Assembly: GCA_050742535.1 (NCBI GenBank) | Contig: JBOGIQ010000338.1 | Coordinates: forward strand, 1-6,680 | Direction: 5' to 3' | Length of the DNA stretch: 6,680 nucleotides | DNA from: Gp6-AA40 sp050742535 | GTDB lineage: Bacteria > Acidobacteriota > Vicinamibacteria > Vicinamibacterales > UBA2999 | Part shown: positions 1 to 5,186 of the stretch, piece by piece | Layout of the letters: each line of letters begins with the position of its first letter | Position numbering within the stretch: position 1 is the first letter of the stretch | Position numbers and translations under genes: made by a program | Notes under the pieces: generated by a model | The model's input: only the letters and a program-made list of their open reading frames with translations | Databases searched by the model: none | Told to the model about the DNA's origin: nothing

Positions 1-79
1 GTCCTTGTCGCGTTCACGGATCGCTTCCTGGCGGTCCTTTTCACGGTCGCGACGCGCTTCCTCGATTCGAGACTCGCCC
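1..79. other. Left-edge stretch, coding status unclear
   Basis: On the minus strand one frame here, open to the window edge, reads as a strongly charged peptide rich in Arg, Glu and Asp (ESRIEEARRDREKDRQ and onward). It has no ATG, GTG or TTG start before its upstream stop at 130-132. A second minus frame could start at a GTG overlapping the TGA of the broken gene at 80-387, but it reads as an unremarkable basic peptide. A plus-strand frame is also open across this stretch. The window is too short to choose, so this may be the beginning of another gene of the decayed cluster or non-coding sequence. Confidence 0.2.
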
Positions 80-387
80 TCACCGCTCGAACAATCCAGC
101 GAGGAACTCGCCCGTTCCGGCAGGCCCTGTCAGCTCCAATACGGTTGGGCCGTTGTCTGGCTGCACGGTGCTCGAAGACCGGAAAAATCGACACCAATGA
201 CGTTCCGCTTCGACAGCACGAGCGAGGGTGGACAACGTCTCGGAAGCCGCCTGAAACCGCAGCCGGATTCCCTCAGAAGGCAGCTCGCGATGGTCGGCTA
301 GATCCAGGAGCTCTGATAGCAGACCCAGGCGACGAGTTCAAGGGTTTCAGGTGTTAGCGAACACACAACCGGCAAATCAGATTCCAT
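80..387 (-). pseudogene. Frameshifted small conserved protein, metal-resistance associated
   Basis: This is a gene of 102 codons broken by one missing base. The ATG at 387-385 overlaps the TGA of the arsC remnant (TGATG), as in a translationally coupled operon. The first frame reads MESDLPVVCSLTPETL and runs into a stop after about 27 codons. A frame starting at about 337 continues as TRRLGLLSELLDLADHRELP, passes through AEAERHWCRFFR and LELTGPAGTGEFLAGL, and ends at TGA 82-80. Both halves fit one protein if a base is restored near 335-342. The pattern (LTP start, E-R-x-C-C-R-F-like core, LELTGPxGTxEFL end) is one I recall from short uncharacterised proteins beside arsC, arsR or mer genes. 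In this copy the first Cys of the usual pair is Trp. No slippery heptamer is seen, so programmed shifting is unlikely. A sequencing error cannot be excluded. Biochemical function is unknown. Confidence 0.8.
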
Positions 388-650
388 CACGACCATCCTT
401 CACGTTCGATCAACCACCGAACGCGCGCGCGAATGTCGTCGCGAATTTCGCGCAACTTTTTCGATTGCTTCCCTGTGGGATCTTCGAGTGGCCAGTCATC
501 GCGTTTGGTCCCAGGAACGTACGGGCACTCATCGCCACATCCCATTGTCACCAGCACCTGCGCCTGTTGTGCGAGGTCTGGTGTCAACTTCGTGGTGGAT
601 GCACCAGCAAGTTCCACTCGGGTCTCCCGCGTGCGATTCAGGTGGGTTGG
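387..650 (-). pseudogene. arsC: Truncated arsenate reductase (LMW-phosphatase type), 5' end missing
   Basis: The frame carries the C-terminal two thirds of a thioredoxin-type arsenate reductase. Motifs are LTPDLAQQAQVLVTMGCGDE, then CPYVPG, then DDWPLEDPTGK, then REIRDDIRARV, ending EREGWS. Homology begins around LNRTRETRVELAGA (about 641-610), where intact relatives read like LNxMREtGVELAGA. Upstream the frame enters the 3' end of the response regulator gene. The N-terminal P-loop with the nucleophilic Cys and Arg (roughly 45-55 residues) is therefore absent, while the two Cys that relay the disulfide in this family (MGC and ECP) and the Asp of LEDP remain. Met-to-Thr and Gly-to-Arg changes near the truncation suggest relaxed selection. 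A GTG at 617 preceded by GGAG could give a 76-residue peptide, but it could not reduce arsenate by the known mechanism. Confidence 0.85.
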
Positions 651-1036
651 TAGCGGCGAACGATCGCCAGCATTCTGTCGAAATCAATCGGCTTAGGCAC
701 AACATCTACTGCGCCGAGTCTGTCGGCTTCGCGCTCACAATCGTGGATCGCGCTGAGAATCACGACAGGGACGTTCGCCAACGTCGCATCGCGCAATCGC
801 AGCTGCTCTTCGCGAAAGCGCCACCCGTCCATCACCGGCATTGTTAGGTCCAGTAGCACCACAGAAGGCCGATGCTGCTCGAGCCGCTTCAATCCCTCCG
901 CGCCGTTCTCCGCAGCGACCACCGGGACTCCGGAAAAGGTCAGGAATTCCTCGACCATGTGACGCGTGTCCGCGTGGTCTTCGATGAGCAATACGGGACG
1001 GTCTTCGCCTGACATGCCGGGGAGGTCTATCGCCAT
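638..1036 (-). CDS. Single-domain response regulator (CheY-like receiver)
   Basis: This 132-residue protein is a receiver domain with no output domain. It would be phosphorylated by a histidine kinase and act through protein contacts in the cytoplasm. The active site is complete: acidic pair E19-D20 (VLLIEDHAD), phosphoacceptor D63 (VVLLDLTMPVMDGW), S95 in the VVILSA strand, and K115 in VVPKPID with the conserved K-P. The length is normal for stand-alone receivers. ATG 1036-1034 has no good ribosome site, and a second ATG at 1015-1013 (MSGEDRPVLLIE) is an equally reasonable start. No histidine kinase lies in the window, so its partner is unknown. Its stop at 638-640 lies within, or right at the edge of, the truncated arsC homology, so the last few residues (about RRYQPT) may not be ancestral. 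Confidence 0.93.
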   Translation of the reverse strand: MAIDLPGMSGEDRPVLLIEDHADTRHMVEEFLTFSGVPVVAAENGAEGLKRLEQHRPSVVLLDLTMPVMDGWRFREEQLRLRDATLANVPVVILSAIHDCEREADRLGAVDVVPKPIDFDRMLAIVRRYQPT

Positions 1037-1056
1037 CTATCGGGGCCTGGTTCTCC

Positions 1057-1068
1057 GATCTGTAGATC
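1057..1068. promoter_or_regulatory. Small palindrome in the divergent promoter gap
   Basis: GATCTGTAGATC has 5-bp inverted arms around GT. It sits in the 90-bp gap between the response regulator (minus) and the small gene at 1127 (plus), where divergent promoters must lie. It could be an operator. A 12-bp palindrome is also easily a chance event, and no other copy was noticed nearby. Confidence 0.2.
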
Positions 1069-1126
1069 ACTAAGGACGTCCGACCGCGGATGTTTTGCGC
1101 TCAGACCTGTATTAAACTGTCGTCGA

Positions 1127-1366
1127 GTGCCAGTTGTTCTGTATCTGACCTCCGACGAAGAGCGCAAGGTGGAAGGAGCGGACGCGGCGCGGCTCGACGG
1201 CGGGTTCTTCGTCGTGGCGAAACGCCGCCCTGGCACTGGCGCACTTGAGACCGTCCTCACGCTGTGGGCTCCAGATGTTATCGCCGCCGACGTGACCGAG
1301 AATGGTGTAACGGTGAACCGTGTGCTCGGCCTCGGCAAACGCCCGGATCCGGGCGGGAAGATCTAG
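1127..1366 (+). CDS. Small hypothetical protein (79 aa)
   Basis: I do not recognise a named family. The protein begins VPVVLYLTSDEERKVEGADA, continues with DGGFFVVAKR, VLTLWAPDVIAADVT and ends GKRPDPGGKI. The alternation of short hydrophobic strands and charged turns suggests a small beta-rich cytoplasmic protein, with no signal peptide or membrane segment. The first line resembles other short proteins of the type YLTxxxRxxVxxA, a weak impression only. Codon third positions are strongly GC-rich, as expected for a real gene here. The start is GTG 1127, the only canonical start early in the frame, and no clear ribosome site precedes it. It diverges from the response regulator and converges on the hydrolase remnant at 1594. 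Confidence 0.6.
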   Translation: MPVVLYLTSDEERKVEGADAARLDGGFFVVAKRRPGTGALETVLTLWAPDVIAADVTENGVTVNRVLGLGKRPDPGGKI

Positions 1367-1499
1367 CTCACACCCATCCGCGCTACTAGATAAAGACGCA
1401 CAACCGAACGCTCTTACAGCTAAACACCGTTGTACGGCAGCTACGCTACGGCATTACTGGCCGCTGTTCCTGACCGTGAGCAAGCGGTCCTGATGCTGC

Positions 1500-1539
1500 G
1501 GCAGTCGCGCGCGCCAGTCTCGGTGACGCGCGTGCTGCC
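1500..1539. terminator. Imperfect GC-rich hairpin between convergent genes
   Basis: GGCAG-t-CGCGCG pairs with CGCGCG-tg-CTGCC around a 15-nt loop. It lies in the 227-bp non-coding gap (1367-1593) between the plus-strand gene ending at 1366 and the minus-strand hydrolase remnant ending at 1594, where a terminator is expected. Only three T residues follow on the plus strand, so it is at best a weak intrinsic terminator. I see nothing else convincing in that gap. Confidence 0.3.
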
Positions 1540-1593
1540 TTTCCACAACTACCGTGTGGCCGTCGTTGAGGTGTGCGAGCCAGCCAGCGTCAA

Positions 1594-1723
1594 TCAGGAA
1601 GCCGCCCGCTGTTCCGAGGGCTTCGTCGCTCGGTACAAGTTGTGCGCCGTGTTCACGAGCGCGACGTGCGAAAACGCTTGCGGAAAGTTGCCGACAAGGC
1701 GGCGTGCGTGGGTGTCGCCTCGG
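1594..1723 (-). pseudogene. 3' remnant of a glycoside hydrolase family 15 (glucoamylase-like) gene
   Basis: The last 42 or so codons before TGA 1596-1594 read GDTHARRLVGNFPQAFSHVA followed by LVNTAHNL and a short charged tail ending QRAAS. The LxGNFPQAFSHxxLIN(A/T)AxNL pattern is the characteristic C-terminal signature of bacterial GH15 enzymes (glucoamylase- or trehalase-like, (alpha/alpha)6 barrel). These are normally around 600 residues, so nearly all of the gene is gone. The frame is cut at the left end of the IS21 element. In the gene's reading direction the upstream part should continue beyond 4244, but none of the three minus frames from 4245 to about 4360 shows any GH15-like sequence. 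The catalytic residues lie in the missing part, so no activity is possible. GH15 identity rests on the recalled motif. Confidence 0.8.
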
Positions 1724-1770
1724 TGGACGGTTGAAAACCGACAATTTCTGGACAGGCAAAACCGACAATT
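1718..1770 (+). repeat. IS left end: terminal inverted repeat with two 13-bp repeats
   Basis: CCTCGGTGGAC (1718-1728) is an exact inverted match to GTCCACCGAGG at 4240-4250. Inside it are two copies of AAAACCGACAATT at 1734-1746 and 1758-1770, 24 bp apart. IS21-family elements typically have multiple repeats at each end bound by IstA, and their tips usually begin with TG. That would put the tip at 1724, with CCTCGG as outer symmetric sequence of uncertain status. Confidence 0.85.
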
Positions 1771-1793
1771 CCGACGGCCGAGACTGGTGAGTT

Positions 1794-2555
1794 CTACTTC
1801 GATGTGTCCTCCGTCCGCAAGTCCGTGTGGACTTTCGTCCGCCAGCTTTTCGGTCCGCACTTGAGCACGTGCGCGTGATGGAGGAGCCGATCGAGCAGGG
1901 CAGTGACCGCAGCGGTATCGCCGAGCAGCTTCCCCCAGTCATCGACCGGTCGATTGGACGTCAGCATCGTTGACGCGCGTTCGTAACGCCGCATGATCAG
2001 CTCCAGTAGATCCTCAGCGGCCGTATGCGGGAGTTTGCGCATACCAAGGTCGTCAATGATCAGGAGCGGGACGGTCGCCAGCTCAGTCAAGAGCGCCTTC
2101 CGGGTCCCACCGACGGCAGCCTCGGCGATTTCCTCCAGCAGGGTGTGGGCCTCGCGGTAGGTCACGCGATAGCCCTGCTGAATCGCGGCGCGGCCGATCG
2201 CTTGGGCGAGATGGCTCTTGCCGGTGCCGGGTGGGCCGAGGAAGAGCGCGTCCTCGCGCTGCTGGATGAAACGGGCGGTCGCGAGGTCGAAGATGAGCGC
2301 GCGGTTCATTTTCTTGTTGAAGTCGAAATCGAAATTCTCGAGTGAGCGATCGGGATCGCGGAAGCTCGCCAGCTTGTGTCGGCGCGCCAGTAGCCGGTCT
2401 TCGCGCCGGCGGAGCTCGTCCGAAACGAGCGTGGCCATGAGATCCAGGGGGGCCAGCCGTTCGGCTTGGGCGTGGCGTAGGCGGGTCTCGAGGACGTCGG
2501 CCATGCCCGAGAGCCGGAGTTTGCGGAGCGCACGATCGACTTCGACGAGCGTCAT
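1794..2555 (-). CDS. istB: IS21 transposition helper ATPase IstB
   Basis: IstB is a DnaA/DnaC-like AAA+ ATPase that assembles on target DNA, bends it and activates the IstA transposase. The 253-residue length is typical. Visible motifs are the N-terminal LRKLRLSGMADVLETRL helix, Walker A GPPGTGKS (107-114), Walker B LLIIDDLG (164-171, D168 and D169), sensor-1 TMLTSNRP (196-203) and the Arg-finger region LLDRLLHHAHVL (R223). The C-terminal GPKSWRTKVHTDL is usual for one IstB subgroup. The ATG overlaps the istA stop (ATGA, 2552-2555). AGGAGG lies 6 nt upstream at 2567-2562 inside the istA 3' end, which fixes the start and suggests translational coupling. Confidence 0.97.
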   Translation of the reverse strand: MTLVEVDRALRKLRLSGMADVLETRLRHAQAERLAPLDLMATLVSDELRRREDRLLARRHKLASFRDPDRSLENFDFDFNKKMNRALIFDLATARFIQQREDALFLGPPGTGKSHLAQAIGRAAIQQGYRVTYREAHTLLEEIAEAAVGGTRKALLTELATVPLLIIDDLGMRKLPHTAAEDLLELIMRRYERASTMLTSNRPVDDWGKLLGDTAAVTALLDRLLHHAHVLKCGPKSWRTKVHTDLRTEDTSK

Positions 2556-4141
2556 TCAGGGCCTCCTGTTTTCTGGTCGATGAGGTCGCGATAGAGCGTC
2601 AGTTGCCGGATGAGCGGATCGACTTGTTTCAGCGTGAGCGGCAGCGGCGGCCGCCGGTCGACGTACTTGCGAAGGAAGCGATAGGTCGGGACGCCGATCT
2701 CGAGCGCCGCCTTGGCGGCATCTTCGACGACGGCCACACCGTGTTTCTTCGCCAGGGCGAGCACGCCGAGGAGTTGGCGGACACTGTGGGCGGTGCCCTG
2801 CGCGTGAATGTGCTGGCACACCGTGCCAATCGACGCGCCAGCCGTGGCCGCGCGACTGAGCAGGACCAGCGTGGTGGGCGGCGTGCGGGTCGGCCGGTCG
2901 CGATCCTCGATCCGGTGATATCCCCGCGGCGCGCGAAGATGCTCACGGAGCAGCTGGTGCGTCTTCGGGTCGATGAGCCGCACGTGCAGGTCGTTCCACT
3001 GAACGCGGACACGCCGCCCGATCCAGCCGGGCGGCGCGCCGTAGAAGGCGGCGTCGACTTCGATGCAGCCATCGAGGTGGACGGTGCGATCGCCGAAGCG
3101 GTAGTACCGAAACGGCTCGAGGGGCAACGGCTGCAAGGTAGGCCGTTCTTCAGCAAACATGGCGGCCACCTGCCGCTTGGTCGTGCCATGAATGCGCGTG
3201 TCGGCCCAGCGCGCTTCCCAGCGATCCAAATACGCCTGGGCCGTCTCGATCGTCTCGAAGCGCAGGCCCTTCAGCGGCGTCTTCTGCGCGTGGCCGACGC
3301 CGGCTTCGACTTTCCCTTTGCGATCGGGATCGCCCACGCGGCACGGCAGCGCGACGACGCCGTAGTGCATCAGGACGTCGCGATAGAGTGGATTGAGCGC
3401 CGGATCGTAGATATCCGGCGTGAGCACGCCTTCACCCAGGTTGTCGAGCACGATGACCTTGACGGTGCCGCCCAACCGACGAAATGCCTGCTCGTGGAGC
3501 TCAGCCCAGATCTGCGCACTCGATCGCCAGGTCAGCAGTCGTACGCATTTGCGCGAGTAGCCGAGCGTCAGCACGAAGAGGCGCACACGCCGGTACTTGC
3601 CGGTGCTCGGGTCGCGCACCATTGGCCCGTCGCCACCGTAGTCGACCTGGCCTTCTTCGCCGGGTGCGGTCGTGATCACGACGCGCGCCTCGGCCGGCGC
3701 AGCGCCGCGCAACGTGACGACGAACCGGCGGACACTGGCGTACCGCGCGGCGAAGCCGTGATCGTCGACGAGGTCCTGCCAGATCGCCATCGCGTTGCGG
3801 CCACGACCCAGGGCCTCCGCAATCAGCTCGCGGTACGGCTCGCAGGCGCTCGCCGTCGGCGCTCGACTGGGCCCTCCCGTCCGCCCCGCGTCGGTGGACA
3901 CCTCGCCCGTGGTGGCCGGCGTTGCCACGGAGTCGGTGGACACCTCCCGGGAAATTGTCGGTTTTGGTGGACCTTCGCCTGGCCGACCCCGTCCACGGAT
4001 CGGCAGCCCCGCTGCCCGCAGGTACTCGCCGACCGTGACGCGATGCACGCCCGTCGCGCGGCTGATGCGCGTCAGCGTCCACCCCAGGCGACCGAGCGCG
4101 AGGACTTCTTGCTGTTTGTGTGGCTCCAAGACGTTGCTCAT
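2552..4141 (-). CDS. istA: IS21 transposase IstA (DDE recombinase)
   Basis: This 529-residue protein cuts and joins the element's ends together with IstB. An N-terminal helix-turn-helix (about residues 19-45, LGWTLTRISRATGVHRVTV and following) should bind the terminal repeats. The integrase-like catalytic core shows D167 (EGQVDYGGDG), D233 (VIVLDNLGEG) and E279 (GKVEAGVGHAQ), the full DDE triad. A C-terminal domain with repeated Arg patches follows. The linker at about residues 58-90 is Pro/Ser/Thr-rich and is encoded by DNA matching the element's own ends (3890-3973). The ATG at 4141 lacks a strong ribosome site. The 5' leader (4142-4244) contains the right-end repeats, so IstA binding there could repress its own promoter, an inference from layout. 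The stop overlaps istB by ATGA. Confidence 0.97.
   Translation of the reverse strand: MSNVLEPHKQQEVLALGRLGWTLTRISRATGVHRVTVGEYLRAAGLPIRGRGRPGEGPPKPTISREVSTDSVATPATTGEVSTDAGRTGGPSRAPTASACEPYRELIAEALGRGRNAMAIWQDLVDDHGFAARYASVRRFVVTLRGAAPAEARVVITTAPGEEGQVDYGGDGPMVRDPSTGKYRRVRLFVLTLGYSRKCVRLLTWRSSAQIWAELHEQAFRRLGGTVKVIVLDNLGEGVLTPDIYDPALNPLYRDVLMHYGVVALPCRVGDPDRKGKVEAGVGHAQKTPLKGLRFETIETAQAYLDRWEARWADTRIHGTTKRQVAAMFAEERPTLQPLPLEPFRYYRFGDRTVHLDGCIEVDAAFYGAPPGWIGRRVRVQWNDLHVRLIDPKTHQLLREHLRAPRGYHRIEDRDRPTRTPPTTLVLLSRAATAGASIGTVCQHIHAQGTAHSVRQLLGVLALAKKHGVAVVEDAAKAALEIGVPTYRFLRKYVDRRPPLPLTLKQVDPLIRQLTLYRDLIDQKTGGPE
3890..3973. repeat. Copies of IS end sequences inside istA
   Basis: On the plus strand GTCGGTGGACACCTC occurs at 3890-3904 and again at 3932-3946, 42 bp apart. 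It shares TCGGTGGACACC with the inward-reading right tip of the element (complement of 4237-4248). AATTGTCGGTTTT at 3953-3965 is identical to the 13-bp terminal repeat, and is followed by GGTGGACC. All are in frame in istA and encode the linker peptides EVSTD (twice) and KPTIS between the DNA-binding and catalytic domains. Confidence 0.8.
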
Positions 4142-4197
4142 GGCCGCGAGGGACTACACGTCCGCCGCCGCCGTCAACGTCTCGGCCGTCGTCAGTT

Positions 4198-4250
4198 AAT
4201 TGTCGGTTTTGAGGTGTCGATTAATTGTCGGTTTTGGGTGTCCACCGAGG
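4198..4250 (-). repeat. IS right end: terminal inverted repeat with two 13-bp repeats
   Basis: AATTGTCGGTTTT occurs at 4198-4210 and 4223-4235, 25 bp apart, inside TTAATTGTCGGTTTTG repeats of 16 bp (4196-4211 and 4221-4236). The tip GTCCACCGAGG (4240-4250) mirrors the left end. The right pair is better conserved than the left in its flanking bases and overlaps the likely istA promoter region. Confidence 0.85.
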
Positions 4251-4358
4251 TTCGTGCGGCCCTGGCTCGCGCGAGCCTCGCGCGCACGCGCGCACGCTGC
4301 CGAGCCGCACAGCTCGCGCCGGGAGACACACGCATTCACGCCTGAAAACGCGCGCGCA
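4251..4358. other. Gene-free GC-alternating stretch right of the IS
   Basis: No frame here resembles a protein. It holds a perfect 14-bp palindrome GGCTCGCGCGAGCC (4264-4277), followed directly by 19 nt of strict pyrimidine-purine alternation (4279-4297, CGCGCGCACGCG-type), which is prone to the left-handed Z form. Part of the 3' flank of the C gene or debris from the rearrangement next to the IS are both possible origins. Confidence 0.5.
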
Positions 4359-4440
4359 GGGGTGTCATTTGGCGCGCGCTAGCTCCTATCCCGTCAAGTT
4401 CAGGCGGGGATAGGAGCTAGGGCGAGAAAAATGGCACCCC
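4359..4440. repeat. 82-bp nested palindrome, possible REP- or MITE-like element
   Basis: The inner arms CTAGCTCCTATCCC (4379-4392) and GGGATAGGAGCTAG (4407-4420) are a perfect 14-bp inverted repeat around a 14-nt loop. Exactly 8 unpaired bases on each side separate them from outer arms GGGGTGTCATTT (4359-4370) and AAATGGCACCCC (4429-4440), complementary at 11 of 12 positions. The nested symmetry suggests a designed unit such as a miniature element or repeated extragenic palindrome, not a chance hairpin. In the minus transcript it lies 66 nt past the stop of the last operon gene. It could form a 3' hairpin that stabilises or ends the message, but no U-run directly follows the 14-bp stem. A small CCCCT/AGGGG stem at 4438-4454 with TTTTT six bases after it (minus strand) is a weak alternative terminator. 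Confidence 0.75.
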
Positions 4441-4506
4441 CTCGAAGGAAGGGGCATCGCATCGGCTTCACGCGAAGGTGTGTGCGCGACTCTGAGAAAT
4501 GAGGGG

Positions 4507-5175
4507 TTACGGCGTTGGCTGAATCGCCATCCACGTAACCGACGCGCCTGCATGAACAAACCCGTACCGCACCGGCTTAGTCGGCGCGCCGGCCGTAACG
4601 ACGACCCATGGGTGCCCTGGCGCTTGCGTCGCCATGCGGTTCAGCGCGTCGAGTACCGTCAAGTTGGCGAGTCCATCGAGAGTGACCTGGAGTTGGTCGC
4701 CATAGTCAACTTCAATACCTGGCTGACCTAATCGGCTTCCCGGTCTACCGCCCGGTTGATCAAGGTGTCGGTCCAATGGCGCAAAGATCTTCTCAGCCAC
4801 CCGCATTAACCCAGTCCCGGTGATCTCGCCGGAAAACGGCCTAGTGCTCAGATACTCCGCACGGCCACGAAGCGGTCGAATCACCAAGACGCCATCTTCC
4901 ACGCTGGCGACGTAGTCCGAGTGCTGTTTGTTGAAGGCTGCAATCACTCGCTCAAGTGAAACAAGCTGTTGTTGTGGTTCTGCGGCGACCGGCGGTCGGT
5001 TTGGCCGACTTCGTATCGGCTGGATATCCCCTTCTCGAATCTCGAGTCCAGCGGGGATGCGCGCATCTGCCAACCTACTCGTGAAGGTCATTGGGTCTGC
5101 GGAAGCGGCATCTAACAACGACGCCGGAACGCCGCTAGCAGCCTGTGCGAGCACAATCAGAAATGTGGTCAACAT
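4507..5175 (-). CDS. Exported protein of unknown function, last gene of three-gene operon
   Basis: The 222-residue product starts at ATG 5175, 11 bp after the stop of the preceding gene. The frame is open further upstream (TTG at 5286), but that would overlap the neighbour by 100 bp and place the signal peptide internally. MLTTFLIVLAQAASGVPA is a short signal peptide, with cleavage likely after ASG or VPA. A conserved-looking segment follows (FTSRLADARIPAGLEI, then LVSLERVIAAFNKQHSDYVA and GVLVIRPL). A C-terminal stretch (LQVTLDGLANLTVLDALNRM through PWVVVTAG, about residues 155-195) resembles the short N-terminal domain of secretins and TonB receptors (beta strand, then LTVxDAL helix, then strand). 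This is an impression from pattern only. It likely acts in the periplasm with its operon partners. No strong ribosome site is visible, so coupling to the upstream gene is plausible. Confidence 0.8.
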   Translation of the reverse strand: MLTTFLIVLAQAASGVPASLLDAASADPMTFTSRLADARIPAGLEIREGDIQPIRSRPNRPPVAAEPQQQLVSLERVIAAFNKQHSDYVASVEDGVLVIRPLRGRAEYLSTRPFSGEITGTGLMRVAEKIFAPLDRHLDQPGGRPGSRLGQPGIEVDYGDQLQVTLDGLANLTVLDALNRMATQAPGHPWVVVTAGAPTKPVRYGFVHAGASVTWMAIQPTP

Positions 5176-5186
5176 GACGACCAGCT

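Larger units (their letters stand above)
1724..4244 (-). mobile_element. IS21-family insertion sequence, complete
   Basis: The element is about 2.52 kb (2.53 kb if CCTCGG/CCGAGG at 1718 and 4250 belongs to it), within the usual IS21 size. It carries istA and istB on the minus strand in the standard order with an ATGA overlap, bounded by inverted ends each holding two 13-bp repeats. Both genes are intact with all catalytic motifs, so it may be active. No direct target duplication is visible: the bases left of 1724 (CCTCGG) and right of 4244 (CCGAGG) are inverted, not direct, copies. Moving the ends outward to 1718 and 4250 does not create one either. Together with the mismatched flanking genes, this suggests deletion or recombination after insertion. 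Confidence 0.9.

Noticed and set aside
330..345. Programmed ribosomal frameshift in the small gene
   Set aside because: A -1 slip after GAA would restore the frame, but no slippery heptamer or following stem is seen, and the coupled arsC neighbour is also broken.
5..357. Two overlapping plus-strand frames open over the first 300-357 bases
   Set aside because: They are antisense to the repaired 102-residue gene, whose family pattern fits the minus strand on both sides of the frameshift.
1430..1864. A plus-strand frame of 144 codons with high GC third positions (TTG start)
   Set aside because: It crosses the IS left boundary and lies opposite the GH15 remnant, whose NFPQAFSH motif decides the coding strand. 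It is only a shadow.
1454..1942. A minus-strand frame of 162 codons across the IS end
   Set aside because: It spans the IS boundary and overlaps istB and the GH15 stub in a different frame, with no motif.
2603..4345. A 580-codon open frame on the plus strand opposite istA
   Set aside because: It is the GC-rich antisense shadow of istA, which has a full DDE triad. The frame runs through the IS right end and its product shows no recognisable motif.
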